Made by a program: the position numbers and the translations under genes. From GCA-2733415 sp965178635 (GTDB lineage: Bacteria; Bacteroidota; Bacteroidia; Flavobacteriales; Flavobacteriaceae), in contig CBCXVT010000032.1 in NCBI GenBank assembly GCA_965178635.1, forward strand, positions 1 through 23,949: a stretch of 23,949 nt of DNA, given 5' to 3'. The notes beneath the pieces were generated by a model that was not told the DNA's origin, did no database searches, and saw nothing but the letters and a program-made list of their open reading frames with translations. Below are positions 1 to 7,792 of this stretch, piece after piece (position 1 is the stretch's first letter; every line of letters starts with the position of its first letter).

Positions 1-713
1 ATTACATACCCTATTTGACCAATTTTATTAATAGCCCAGATAATTATTATTGTTAAGCTTATAGACTGTAAAATACCAAAAGCTGCTAACGCTGCTTCAG
101 GGTTTATAGACACTAACTTGCTATAAAAATTAATTAATAGATATTCTCCTTCAACAATAGCTAAGTTTTGAAATGCATCATGATAGTTATAACTAATTAT
201 TTTTCTCAAGTCTTCCAACCATAATTCAGTTAGTAGGTACTTATCATACTTTAGTAATGAGGATCTGAACACAAAAATCAATACACTAATTACACTTAAT
301 GCAAGACTACTTTTTAGTGCTATTTTTTTCTCTGATTTTTTACTACTGATACGCAACCAAAACTTCAAAGGTTTTTTTAATTCAATATATTTCAAGACAA
401 ACAACAACGCTTTTTTTACTTTTGATGCTAAGTTTTTATAAATGTGCTTAACTCCTCTAAATTGATAGGTGTCAAAAAGTATATAAAAAGACAGTATTAA
501 GATGATATTGAAAACATCATAACAATTAAAAGCAACTAATGCAAAAATGATTAACACTGTAACACTTCCGTATTTAAACCATCTTGAAACAATAAAGTTT
601 ATGATATCTAAGTCATAAACATGCCTTACACTTCTTTTATGGCAATAAAACAGAAATAGCCATAGCAATGCTAATCGCAAAATTCCAATAGCTATTGATG
701 TTGATGCATACAT
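1..713 (-). CDS. Polytopic membrane protein of the Pel-like cassette, C-terminus cut off by the window edge
   Basis: An uninterrupted frame of 237 codons runs from an ATG at 713 to the left edge, so the C-terminus is missing. The start lies 6 bp after the stop of the GH114-like gene, which implies co-transcription and probably translational coupling. The visible part has hydrophobic stretches near residues 7-23, 48-80 and 135-150 and again at the truncated end, separated by a Lys-rich cytoplasmic-looking loop (about 90-133). A conserved-looking segment follows around residues 165-200 (SYNYHDAFQNLA, then EGEYLL). I do not recognise the family. Its place after PelF-like, PelG-like and GH114-like genes suggests a role in polymer assembly or export, for example a polymerase or GT-C-like glycosyltransferase. 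That is inference from context only. The frame is certain; the function is unknown. Confidence 0.75.
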   Translation of the reverse strand, partial: MYASTSIAIGILRLALLWLFLFYCHKRSVRHVYDLDIINFIVSRWFKYGSVTVLIIFALVAFNCYDVFNIILILSFYILFDTYQFRGVKHIYKNLASKVKKALLFVLKYIELKKPLKFWLRISSKKSEKKIALKSSLALSVISVLIFVFRSSLLKYDKYLLTELWLEDLRKIISYNYHDAFQNLAIVEGEYLLINFYSKLVSINPEAALAAFGILQSISLTIIIIWAINKIGQIGYV

Positions 714-719
714 TTCTTA

Positions 720-1523
720 TTAATTTGAATAATTAGTTTTAGTTTGTAAGTCAATTTTCCCAATAAAATAGGACCATCTGGTATGCTTTATTCGTGACTT
801 TATACGTTTGTATAATGAATAATCATCTGCATATTCAATTAAGATTATGGGCAGTTTATAGTTTTGTTCTAACAGTTTTAAAGAGTCTATATAACTCTTA
901 AAAGCTTTAGCTTTCCTTAACTTATAACTACTATCTTTAAAGTCATAATCACTTGCTACAGATTCAAATGCAATTGCGTTAATTAGACTTGAAGTACTTT
1001 CTATTAATTGCAATCCTGCGTTTTGCATAAAATACAATGACGGATATAATTCTCTTATCTCTCTTAAAAACTCTACTAAATCAAATCTCTGAGCATATTG
1101 TTTGCCAAAGCTTCCATAATTATCTATATTATCTAAAAACAAGCCATCAAACCCCTTCTCTAATTGAACTGCTATGATATTCTTTAAAACTAATTTGGTA
1201 TCTGATGATTTTAAATTCAAGTAATAACTGTTCCATAATTCATTTTTATCAGTAACCAAATCTTTAAAATATGGGAAAGATTTTGCTTGCTTATTTACTT
1301 CCCCCAAACTGATATAACAAAGCACTAATTTATTATGCTGTTTTAATATTGCCACATCTGCTTTTGAATAATGTTCAGATTCAAGAATAACATATTTATA
1401 ACCCGAAATATCTTTCGGATTTAGTTTACCATAACAAATGAGAATATCATTCTTACATGTCGCAAATATTGCCGTTGTAAAAAGGAAAGAAAATATTATG
1501 GTAATGTATTTAATAAGCAGCAT
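720..1523 (-). CDS. Secreted GH114/TM1410-type glycoside hydrolase, endo-alpha-1,4-polygalactosaminidase-like
   Basis: This 267-residue protein begins with a hydrophobic signal peptide (about 1-21, cleavage near AIFA). It then shows a compact TIM-barrel pattern typical of the GH114/TM1410 family: LCYISLGE at 68-75, GFDGLFLDNIDNY at 124-136, QNAG at 167-170 and AFESVA at 185-190. By analogy with characterised members (fungal Ega3 and the hydrolase domain of PelA), Asp131 and Glu187 are the likely catalytic acidic pair. The family cleaves alpha-1,4-linked galactosamine-rich polymers such as Pel. The gene overlaps the 3' end of the PelG-like gene by 14 bp, so it belongs to the same operon. It probably trims or releases the polymer made by the cassette in the periplasm or outside the cell. 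Unlike PelA, no deacetylase domain is attached. Cys23 lies near the cleavage site, but the preceding residues are not a good lipobox. Confidence 0.8.
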   Translation of the reverse strand: MLLIKYITIIFSFLFTTAIFATCKNDILICYGKLNPKDISGYKYVILESEHYSKADVAILKQHNKLVLCYISLGEVNKQAKSFPYFKDLVTDKNELWNSYYLNLKSSDTKLVLKNIIAVQLEKGFDGLFLDNIDNYGSFGKQYAQRFDLVEFLREIRELYPSLYFMQNAGLQLIESTSSLINAIAFESVASDYDFKDSSYKLRKAKAFKSYIDSLKLLEQNYKLPIILIEYADDYSLYKRIKSRIKHTRWSYFIGKIDLQTKTNYSN

Positions 1524-3096
1524 AATAATAATAATCTAAGTTTTTATAATAATTCAAACAGTCATTTAATGTTAATGCAAAAAATGTTAATCCGCCTACT
1601 AGCATTCCAATAACACTAAATTCATAAGCAAATACTCTACTCATAAACATACCAACTATCAAGTTTACAACTATAGCAATTACAAGCGCTTTAATAGCGG
1701 TTTTAGGTTGATTTAATGTGAACATGTATAGTGAGTTTAACATTCCCCAGGCAAGAAAAAAATAACCTAATCCACCAATAATACATACATGAATACTTAA
1801 ACTATTTAATGTTTCATTAAACTGTGCTTCATAACCCCAACTACTTGTAATTATTAAATAGATTAAAATGAATATTAATACAGTAGTTCCGATAAGCATA
1901 GCAATATGTTGCCAATAAAGTTTAAGCAACTTTCTTCCAAAACCTTTAGGTTTTGCATAGTTTGTAAGTTTCTGGCTGATATCTAAGAATTTCGAAAATG
2001 AAGCAATACTGTATTCTAATACTCCTGTAAGTAGTAAGAAAACCAGTATGGCTAAATCCATACCAATTTCATAATCTTTCTCATAGTAAATAGTATAGGG
2101 AATTGCCCTATTAATTTCTGAAGACCACGCTAAAATTCTGTCTATAAAAATGAAGACATAAACTAATATCCCGTAAAAAAAATATTGGTAATTATGGTAA
2201 ATAATCTGTTGTACTCGTAAAACATTATCCTCAGATGGTTTTGAAGTTAAATGCTTATTAAAAAAATAAAGTAAATAAATTTTAGAAATTATAATAGAAG
2301 ACACAATTCCAGCCCAATGGGTCATATAAATACTAATGTTTGTAAACTCTTTTAGCCCCAATGCAAACAAAGTCCCTAAACCTACTGCTACAGATACTAC
2401 CCAACGTTGTTTAATTGTATGCATGGGCGCAAGAATTAAAAGTAATGCACCAATTAATAATGCGTATATGAATATGATTAATATTACACTATATGGATAA
2501 AAATTAATAAAGTAGTTTGCTATAAAAATTAGAGCGAATACAATTAAAATACTCTGAATACCAATTCTTACTAAGTAATTTACTGTTTTATTCATGAGTG
2601 TGTAATTCTTATAATTCCAATAGAATGAAGCTTGTCTTCCAATAACCTGAACAAAACCTCCAGATATAACCATTCCAGTTATAACACCTAAAACAACAGC
2701 TGTAGATTGAAGTTGATTAAATCCTACATAAGTCCAAAGTGAATATCCGAATAACACAATTGCGATGAGCTGAACTAAAACAGGTATAAAATGTAGTAAA
2801 CCTAAAGGGTAATAAATAGCAAATAACTTTGCTTTAATTCTTAAATACCCCGAAACAGGTATAGATACAGATGATTTTTGATTGTTTACTGGTATGTGAT
2901 TAGAGGCACTTAACTTTAAGAAAACTTCAGTAGCTAAATCTTTTAATGAATTCATACCATAATCAGAAAAAATATCTTTATCTCTAACTCCCATAGATTC
3001 TATAGTTGCCATAACTACATGACAATTTACAGGCGCTCCTATTTTGTGTTTCACAAAAGCCAATAGTTCTTTTTTATTTTGTTGATGTAAATTCAT
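1510..3096 (-). CDS. pelG: PelG-like polysaccharide transporter with N-terminal soluble domain
   Basis: The 528-residue product has about 12 hydrophobic segments between residue 95 and the C-terminus, as in Wzx/MATE-type exporters. The segment around 304-325 (YQYFFYGI, then FIFIDRILAWS) resembles the PelG signature of a membrane helix followed by an acidic-Arg-aromatic motif. PelG is the inner-membrane exporter of Pel polysaccharide and works with PelF. Residues 1-85 are not part of the usual transporter: this is a predicted soluble domain with PVNCHVVMATIESMG at 22-36 and FSDYGMNSLKDLA at 43-55. The gene follows the PelF-like gene by 54 bp and overlaps the GH114-like gene by 14 bp. The C-terminus is Tyr-rich (LDYYYYAAY). 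Assignment as PelG-family rests on motif and neighbours and is good; the function of the N-terminal domain is unknown. Confidence 0.8.
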   Translation of the reverse strand: MNLHQQNKKELLAFVKHKIGAPVNCHVVMATIESMGVRDKDIFSDYGMNSLKDLATEVFLKLSASNHIPVNNQKSSVSIPVSGYLRIKAKLFAIYYPLGLLHFIPVLVQLIAIVLFGYSLWTYVGFNQLQSTAVVLGVITGMVISGGFVQVIGRQASFYWNYKNYTLMNKTVNYLVRIGIQSILIVFALIFIANYFINFYPYSVILIIFIYALLIGALLLILAPMHTIKQRWVVSVAVGLGTLFALGLKEFTNISIYMTHWAGIVSSIIISKIYLLYFFNKHLTSKPSEDNVLRVQQIIYHNYQYFFYGILVYVFIFIDRILAWSSEINRAIPYTIYYEKDYEIGMDLAILVFLLLTGVLEYSIASFSKFLDISQKLTNYAKPKGFGRKLLKLYWQHIAMLIGTTVLIFILIYLIITSSWGYEAQFNETLNSLSIHVCIIGGLGYFFLAWGMLNSLYMFTLNQPKTAIKALVIAIVVNLIVGMFMSRVFAYEFSVIGMLVGGLTFFALTLNDCLNYYKNLDYYYYAAY

Positions 3097-3150
3097 ATCA
3101 ATTAATTATACTACACAACTTTATGCAGCTATAAGTATTGATAAGTTCAA

Positions 3151-4701
3151 TTATGAAGCTTCTTTAACTTCAGTTTTATATAGATTTAGGACATTGTGGG
3201 CAATAATCTCATTATTTTGTTTACTATCATTTAATGTTGAATATTCTTGTTCATATTGGTTAATAAAAGTGTTAATAGTAAAATTATCTATAACTCTTTG
3301 TCTGGCGTTAGCTCCTTTATTTAAACGTAATTCTTCATTTTGTAATAACTGAATCACACTATTACCTAAAGCCATATGATCTTTAGGTTTACAGATAAAA
3401 CCACAGCTGTCATCTAACGCTTCAGAAACACCACCAACATCTGTTGCAACTACAGGCACTCCACAACTCATGGACTCAAGTACAGTATATGGAAAACCTT
3501 CCGAAATTGATGTTAGAATTGATACATCACCTTCACAGAATAATTCATGTGGCTTATTGTGATAACCAGCTAATACAAAATTATCCTTAATGTTTAACTC
3601 TGAAATTAATGCTTCACATTCAGCAGTATATTCTGGTACTGCCTTATTATCACCATAAATCAGGAACTTAACATTTGGGATAACTCTTCTAACCACATCA
3701 CAGGTTCTTATCATGGTGCAGATATCCTTCAAATCAAATATTCTTGCAGCAGCAACCACTGTAGGCACGCCAATTAAATGTGCTGGTTTACTTTTTGGTG
3801 TAAATAACTCATGGTCTATACCATTATATATCACCCCTATTTTATGTTCTTGAGCTCCATACATTTTCTCCCATTTCATATTGAACTTATTAACCGATAA
3901 AATCCTATCTGAACAATAGTAAGCTAGTTTTGTGATGCTTTCAGAAAATTTTATCAATATTTTCTTCAGAAAGAAAGAATAGTTTGAACTGTTAATTGCT
4001 AATAAGCGCTCCCTGATGAATACCCCATGTTCAGAAGTCACAATTTTTGCATTGTATTTATATTTTGCTATTAATGCTGGTATTATTGGAAAACCAGATA
4101 ATGTCATATGAGCAATATCTGTTTTAGGTATATCAATTGATAATGGAATTAAAAACCGGTATATCCATCTCATTCCTATTGTTAAATCATAAATTGAAGT
4201 GTCTTCTTTAGTTTCATAAAGCAATTCAGTAACTTGATTACAAAAGGTATCCCAAACAATTTTACTTTTCATTGTTTGTTTATAATCATGTGTTTGGAAA
4301 AACAACCACATTTGATGAATTGTTTCATTTATTGAAGATACTTTTGTGTCTTCTTGATAGAAATTTTGGATTAAACTTTTAAATAACGGAATAAAACTAT
4401 TGCGTATTGCTTTATTTTTAGTGCGTTCTTTTCTGTTGATTATTTTATAATATGCTTTACCATAATTTATATAATCATATGGCTCATAAGGTGCCCATAA
4501 TGGCACCTGTATCACATCTTTTACAGAACTGCTCAAGTCATATTTATAAGTCGTTTCAAAATTTGCGTTGATAGAATATAACGTAAAGTCTACATGTTGT
4601 ACCTTGTTACACAACATATGTGACCAAGTAGACACTCCTCCACCGTTATAAGGATATGTGCCCTCAAAAATCATTAGTACTTTAGTATTATTCAAACCCA
4701 T
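3151..4701 (-). CDS. pelF: PelF-like GT4 family glycosyltransferase
   Basis: From the ATG at 4701 the protein has 516 residues, close to the PelF family. The N-terminal GT-B half opens with the PelF-type motif FEGTYPYNGGGVSTW (12-26), followed by VTSEHGVFIRER (221-232). The C-terminal half has VIYNGID (290-296) and the nucleotide-sugar-binding E-x7-E pair at Glu401/Glu409, with CGVPVVATDVGG (413-424) after it. PelF is the cytosolic glycosyltransferase that builds Pel from UDP-activated sugars. The frame can be extended 55 codons upstream to an ATG at 4866, but that extension matches no family feature, and it would place residues before the motif that normally starts the protein. I therefore prefer 4701. 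No clear SD precedes it, which is normal for the phylum. The gene leads the minus-strand cassette; a leader of almost 300 bp precedes it. Confidence 0.88.
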   Translation of the reverse strand: MGLNNTKVLMIFEGTYPYNGGGVSTWSHMLCNKVQHVDFTLYSINANFETTYKYDLSSSVKDVIQVPLWAPYEPYDYINYGKAYYKIINRKERTKNKAIRNSFIPLFKSLIQNFYQEDTKVSSINETIHQMWLFFQTHDYKQTMKSKIVWDTFCNQVTELLYETKEDTSIYDLTIGMRWIYRFLIPLSIDIPKTDIAHMTLSGFPIIPALIAKYKYNAKIVTSEHGVFIRERLLAINSSNYSFFLKKILIKFSESITKLAYYCSDRILSVNKFNMKWEKMYGAQEHKIGVIYNGIDHELFTPKSKPAHLIGVPTVVAAARIFDLKDICTMIRTCDVVRRVIPNVKFLIYGDNKAVPEYTAECEALISELNIKDNFVLAGYHNKPHELFCEGDVSILTSISEGFPYTVLESMSCGVPVVATDVGGVSEALDDSCGFICKPKDHMALGNSVIQLLQNEELRLNKGANARQRVIDNFTINTFINQYEQEYSTLNDSKQNNEIIAHNVLNLYKTEVKEAS

Positions 4702-4996
4702 ATAATTTATTTCTATTACACTGTAATAATAAACTCTAGTCGTAAAGTCGAATAGAGAAATAAATTGGAGTACCTCTTTTTCTACATAGAAAATTGAGTA
4801 AACCTCATTAAATAAAATAAATGTTTTTTTGGGTATTGTATATAAACATTGTTTAAATGCATACAATACAATGTTTGTCTAATAGACTAAAGTTTTTATT
4901 GAGGAAGGTGTAACTAGGGTAATAAATAACTGACTTAAAGTTAACACCTATAAATCACATTAACAAACATTTAGCTTTAAATTTACCTAAATGCAT
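4702..4996. other. Intergenic leader upstream of the PelF-like gene
   Basis: This 295-bp stretch separates the methyltransferase gene stop from the preferred PelF-like start. No perfect TAnnTTTG promoter box is visible on the minus strand. The nearest match is TAACTTTA at about 4937-4944, with a TTTG roughly 20 bp upstream, which I regard as weak. The stretch also contains two interleaved inverted repeats (listed separately). No terminator-like hairpin with a U-tract follows the methyltransferase gene. Confidence 0.5.
4833..4876. repeat. Two interleaved 9-bp inverted repeats in the PelF-like gene leader
   Basis: The arm at 4833-4841 (gtattgtat) is perfectly complementary to 4861-4869 (atacaatac). 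The arm at 4844-4852 (aaacattgt) is perfectly complementary to 4868-4876 (acaatgttt). The pairs are interleaved and share two bases, so the two hairpins exclude each other in RNA. They lie 130-175 bp upstream of the PelF-like start. They could be tandem operator half-sites or alternative RNA folds, or chance in AT-rich DNA. Confidence 0.4.
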
Positions 4997-6217
4997 TTAA
5001 TCCAATTGGTAATACCCACATTTTAAATAGGCTCCTTCTGGAAACCCTTCTATTTTTGGGTGATCAGAATCATGAAATGTTTTGTCAATGATTTCAAATT
5101 TTCGAGAAGAGTTTTGGATTTCAGCCTCACAAATATCAAAGAAATCTTCTGCAATTATACGTGAAGAACATGATGCTAACACTAGTAATCCATTTTTAGA
5201 CACTAATCTTGCTCCTAATCTTGCTAAACGAGAATAACTATGTTTTGCGCGATCTATTTCTTTGCTACTTTTTGCAAATGATGGCGGATCAATCACAACA
5301 ACATCAAATGTTTGTTTTTCTTTATACAATTGAGCCAAGCCAACAAAGGCATCATCTGTTATGGTTTTATGAGTACCAGAATATGTGTTTAATTTACCAT
5401 TTTTAACAGCCATTTCAAGTGCCTGAGCACTGATATCTAAACTAGTAACTTCTGTAGCTCCATTTGCTAAAGCATGTACAGAAAATCCTCCTGCATATGA
5501 AAAGACATCTAATACTTTTTTATTTTCAGACAATTCACCTACACGTTTTCTATTAGCGCGATGGTCTAAAAAATAACCTGTTTTATGACCATAAATAACA
5601 TTAGCAGAAAAGTTTACACCGTGTTCTTTAAAAACTACCACATTGTCATCTAATACCCCGTGAATAACTTGTCCGTCTTGCAGTCCATAGGTGTTTTTAA
5701 GTTTTTGAACATTTCTACTCATTCTTAAAACAACAGTATCACAATTACTATAATTTAATAAGTTTGAAATAATAGACTCTAAATAAGGAAACCATATTGC
5801 TGAGTAAATTTTAATAACCAATACATTAGCATATACATCTGCAATAAAACCTGGAAAACCGTCTGCTTCACCAAATAGGAAGCGGTAACTGTTAGTATCA
5901 GTTGCTAAGAGTACTTCTCTTTTTTCAAATGCAGTTGCAATTCTACTTTTGAAAAACTCATCATTTAAAGTAACTGGTTTTAAAAATTGTAATAATTTGA
6001 TTCTAATTGGAGAATGTGGATCATATAATCCGCAAGCCAGAAACTTATTTTTTTTATTGTCATAAACAACAACTACATCTCCAGAATTTCCTTCATTGTT
6101 AATTTTCACAATACTATCATTAAACACCCAAGGATGTCTTTTCTTTGCCATACGTTCAGCTTTAGGACGCAGCTTTATAGAAATAACTTTTGTGGTGATT
6201 TTTGGTAATTGTATCAT
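4997..6217 (-). CDS. rlmI: Class I SAM-dependent rRNA methyltransferase, RlmI-type (23S rRNA cytosine-C5)
   Basis: From the ATG at 6217 the product has 406 residues, close to E. coli RlmI (about 396). A PUA-type RNA-binding domain occupies roughly residues 10-85 and includes KAERMAKKRHPWVFNDSI. The catalytic Rossmann fold follows, with the SAM motif VLDVFSYAGGFSVHAL (235-250), acidic Asp261 at the end of strand 2, IDPPSF (309-314) and LASCSSR (347-353), in which Cys350 is the likely C5-methylation nucleophile. RlmI makes m5C1962 in 23S rRNA; the exact target here is inferred from family (COG1092). A longer frame begins at 6271, but a perfect promoter box sits at 6239-6246 inside that extension and the upstream terminator ends at 6279, so 6217 is the better start. 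The gene appears to be its own transcription unit. Confidence 0.88.
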   Translation of the reverse strand: MIQLPKITTKVISIKLRPKAERMAKKRHPWVFNDSIVKINNEGNSGDVVVVYDNKKNKFLACGLYDPHSPIRIKLLQFLKPVTLNDEFFKSRIATAFEKREVLLATDTNSYRFLFGEADGFPGFIADVYANVLVIKIYSAIWFPYLESIISNLLNYSNCDTVVLRMSRNVQKLKNTYGLQDGQVIHGVLDDNVVVFKEHGVNFSANVIYGHKTGYFLDHRANRKRVGELSENKKVLDVFSYAGGFSVHALANGATEVTSLDISAQALEMAVKNGKLNTYSGTHKTITDDAFVGLAQLYKEKQTFDVVVIDPPSFAKSSKEIDRAKHSYSRLARLGARLVSKNGLLVLASCSSRIIAEDFFDICEAEIQNSSRKFEIIDKTFHDSDHPKIEGFPEGAYLKCGYYQLD

Positions 6218-6238
6218 GATGAAATTATAGATATACCG

Positions 6239-6246
6239 CAAAAATA
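6239..6246 (-). promoter_or_regulatory. Promoter -7 box of the rlmI-type gene
   Basis: The minus strand reads TATTTTTG, a perfect match to the Bacteroidota -7 consensus TAnnTTTG, 21 nt before the ATG at 6217. A matching TTG at about -33 is not evident. The box decides against the longer start at 6271. Confidence 0.5.
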
Positions 6247-6278
6247 GGGAATTAAATATTGAATTATACACGTATAAA

Positions 6279-6314
6279 AAAAAGCTAGTAACAAAAGAGA
6301 GTTACTAGCTTTTT
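6279..6314 (-). terminator. Intrinsic terminator of the T9SS cargo gene
   Basis: A 14-bp perfect stem (6279-6292 with 6301-6314) encloses an 8-nt loop. The core is gctagtaac/gttactagc with A- and T-tracts at both outer sides, so it can work in both directions. It lies 18 bp after the stop codon of the cargo gene's 3' frame and before the rlmI-type promoter. Confidence 0.88.
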
Positions 6315-6331
6315 ATAAAGATTTAAAAAAG

Positions 6332-7792
6332 TTATTCCTTAATTAATTTTTTAATTAATTCACCTTCTTCTCCTTTAATATGTATTAGATACACTGCTTT
6401 ATCTAATTTTGAAATATTGATTTTTTCAGACTCTTCAGCATCTGTTAATTCTATTTTATTAATTAATCGTCCCGCTAAATCATAAATTAAAACTTCATTT
6501 AATTGTAAGCGTTCTGGATTAACTATATTAAAGAAATTATCAGCTGGATTAGGAAAAATTGCAACTCCTGAAGCTTCAAGAACTGTGTCGTCAACATTTA
6601 ATGGTGTTTGCTCATTAAACTTAATATCATCTATTGCAAGATCAGATTCAAAACCACTACCCGTAACTCCTCTAACACGTAACTTAATAACATCACCAGT
6701 ATATGGCGATAAATCCAATGTTAAAAGATTCCAATTACTTCCTTGGTTTCCTGAAATAGGTGTAACAATGTCATTAGTCCAAGTCCCAGAAGAATATAAA
6801 TCTACATGTAAACTTCCCATTGCTGTACCTTCCATATGATAACCCAATTCAAAATCATAATTAACATCTAAGCTAATACATGAGGTTTCTAAAATTGCTG
6901 TTTGAGCAGTACATCCACCAGAAGCTTCTAAATATAAATAATTTCCTGTAGCTGTTCCTGGGTTATAATCAACACTTGGACCTGTTCCCCCAGACGGTGT
7001 ACCACCATCATCAACACGCCAATCAATATTATCATCAGTTCCGTTTGTTAAGTTAGTCCATACTCCAGAAAGAGCACAAACTGTAGTAGCACAATCAGTT
7101 GCTGTACTACATAAAGCTTCTCCTTCAAAATCATCGTTTAAAGTTGATGCTAAAACTGCATTCTCAACATTTATATATGAAGCTTTATTTTCTGTATCGT
7201 TTCCAGTAGCATTAGTTGTAGTTAACTCAACCGTATACATACCCGCTGCAGTAAATTCTACTTCTATATTTTGAGAATTCGCATTTGTTCCTCCAACATA
7301 ATTAAAAGTAGCAGGCATAATAGTCCAAGTCCAACCTGTTGGAGCAAAAGCAGAAAAGTCGTTAATTATGAAACTACTTCCTAAACAACCGTTTGTAGAT
7401 TCTGCTTCAAAACATGCTACAGGAGCAATATTACCTGGATCTTTCAAATCACTTTTCCATAAACCTTGTCCGTATGTAGCACCAAACAATTGATTTTCAC
7501 ACACCTCTGTTGCATATTGAATTTCCAATTCAGTTACCTCTAAGTTTGGTAAACCAGAAGAGTATGCTATCCAATCTGCCATATTATTATCTTTATAATA
7601 CACACCTACATCCATACCAACATACATCGCATCTACAGTACTCGTGCGATCAATAACTATAGTATTTAAAGAAATGTTAGGCAAAGACCCTGAAGTATTT
7701 GCCCAAGACGCACCACTATCATTAGACTCATAAATATCATTACCTAAAGCAATAAATAAATAAATGTGCTGAATTTGTTGGGTCAATTTCAA
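6332..7792 (-). CDS. 3' half of a split T9SS surface protein: Asp-box, PKD, MAM-like and C-terminal sorting domains
   Basis: This frame continues the Asp-box protein encoded upstream. The ATG at 7792 opens residues that are only the shifted reading of the upstream gene; genuine homology resumes at ALGNDIYESNDSGASW just after the TTTA repeat. In order it holds the last Asp-box/sortilin repeats (to about residue 120), a PKD-like domain (about 125-210, GWTWTI and GMYTVELT), a MAM-like beta-sandwich (about 215-395, DDFEGEALC and LAIDDIKFN), and a T9SS type A sorting domain (about 410-486: FPNPADNFFNI, VLIYDLAGR, ending LIKKLIKE). That last domain sends proteins across the outer membrane for attachment to the cell surface. 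The fragment has no signal peptide, so alone it could not leave the cytoplasm. If one 4-bp repeat unit were absent, positions 9746-6332 would encode one 1136-residue protein. Confidence 0.8.
   Translation of the reverse strand: MKLTQQIQHIYLFIALGNDIYESNDSGASWANTSGSLPNISLNTIVIDRTSTVDAMYVGMDVGVYYKDNNMADWIAYSSGLPNLEVTELEIQYATEVCENQLFGATYGQGLWKSDLKDPGNIAPVACFEAESTNGCLGSSFIINDFSAFAPTGWTWTIMPATFNYVGGTNANSQNIEVEFTAAGMYTVELTTTNATGNDTENKASYINVENAVLASTLNDDFEGEALCSTATDCATTVCALSGVWTNLTNGTDDNIDWRVDDGGTPSGGTGPSVDYNPGTATGNYLYLEASGGCTAQTAILETSCISLDVNYDFELGYHMEGTAMGSLHVDLYSSGTWTNDIVTPISGNQGSNWNLLTLDLSPYTGDVIKLRVRGVTGSGFESDLAIDDIKFNEQTPLNVDDTVLEASGVAIFPNPADNFFNIVNPERLQLNEVLIYDLAGRLINKIELTDAEESEKINISKLDKAVYLIHIKGEEGELIKKLIKE

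Noticed and set aside
4702..4866. N-terminal extension of the PelF-like frame to an ATG at 4866
   Set aside because: The 55 extra residues resemble no family feature, are rich in Phe/Tyr from AT-rich leader DNA, and precede the motif that normally opens PelF proteins.
4833..4876. Classical H-type pseudoknot in the PelF-like leader
   Set aside because: The arms overlap by two bases and the loop that must cross the 9-bp stem has only 2 nt, so both stems cannot form fully together; alternative hairpins are more likely.
5209..5406. Plus-strand 65-codon open frame
   Set aside because: Lies wholly inside the RlmI-type gene on the other strand and has no recognisable protein pattern.
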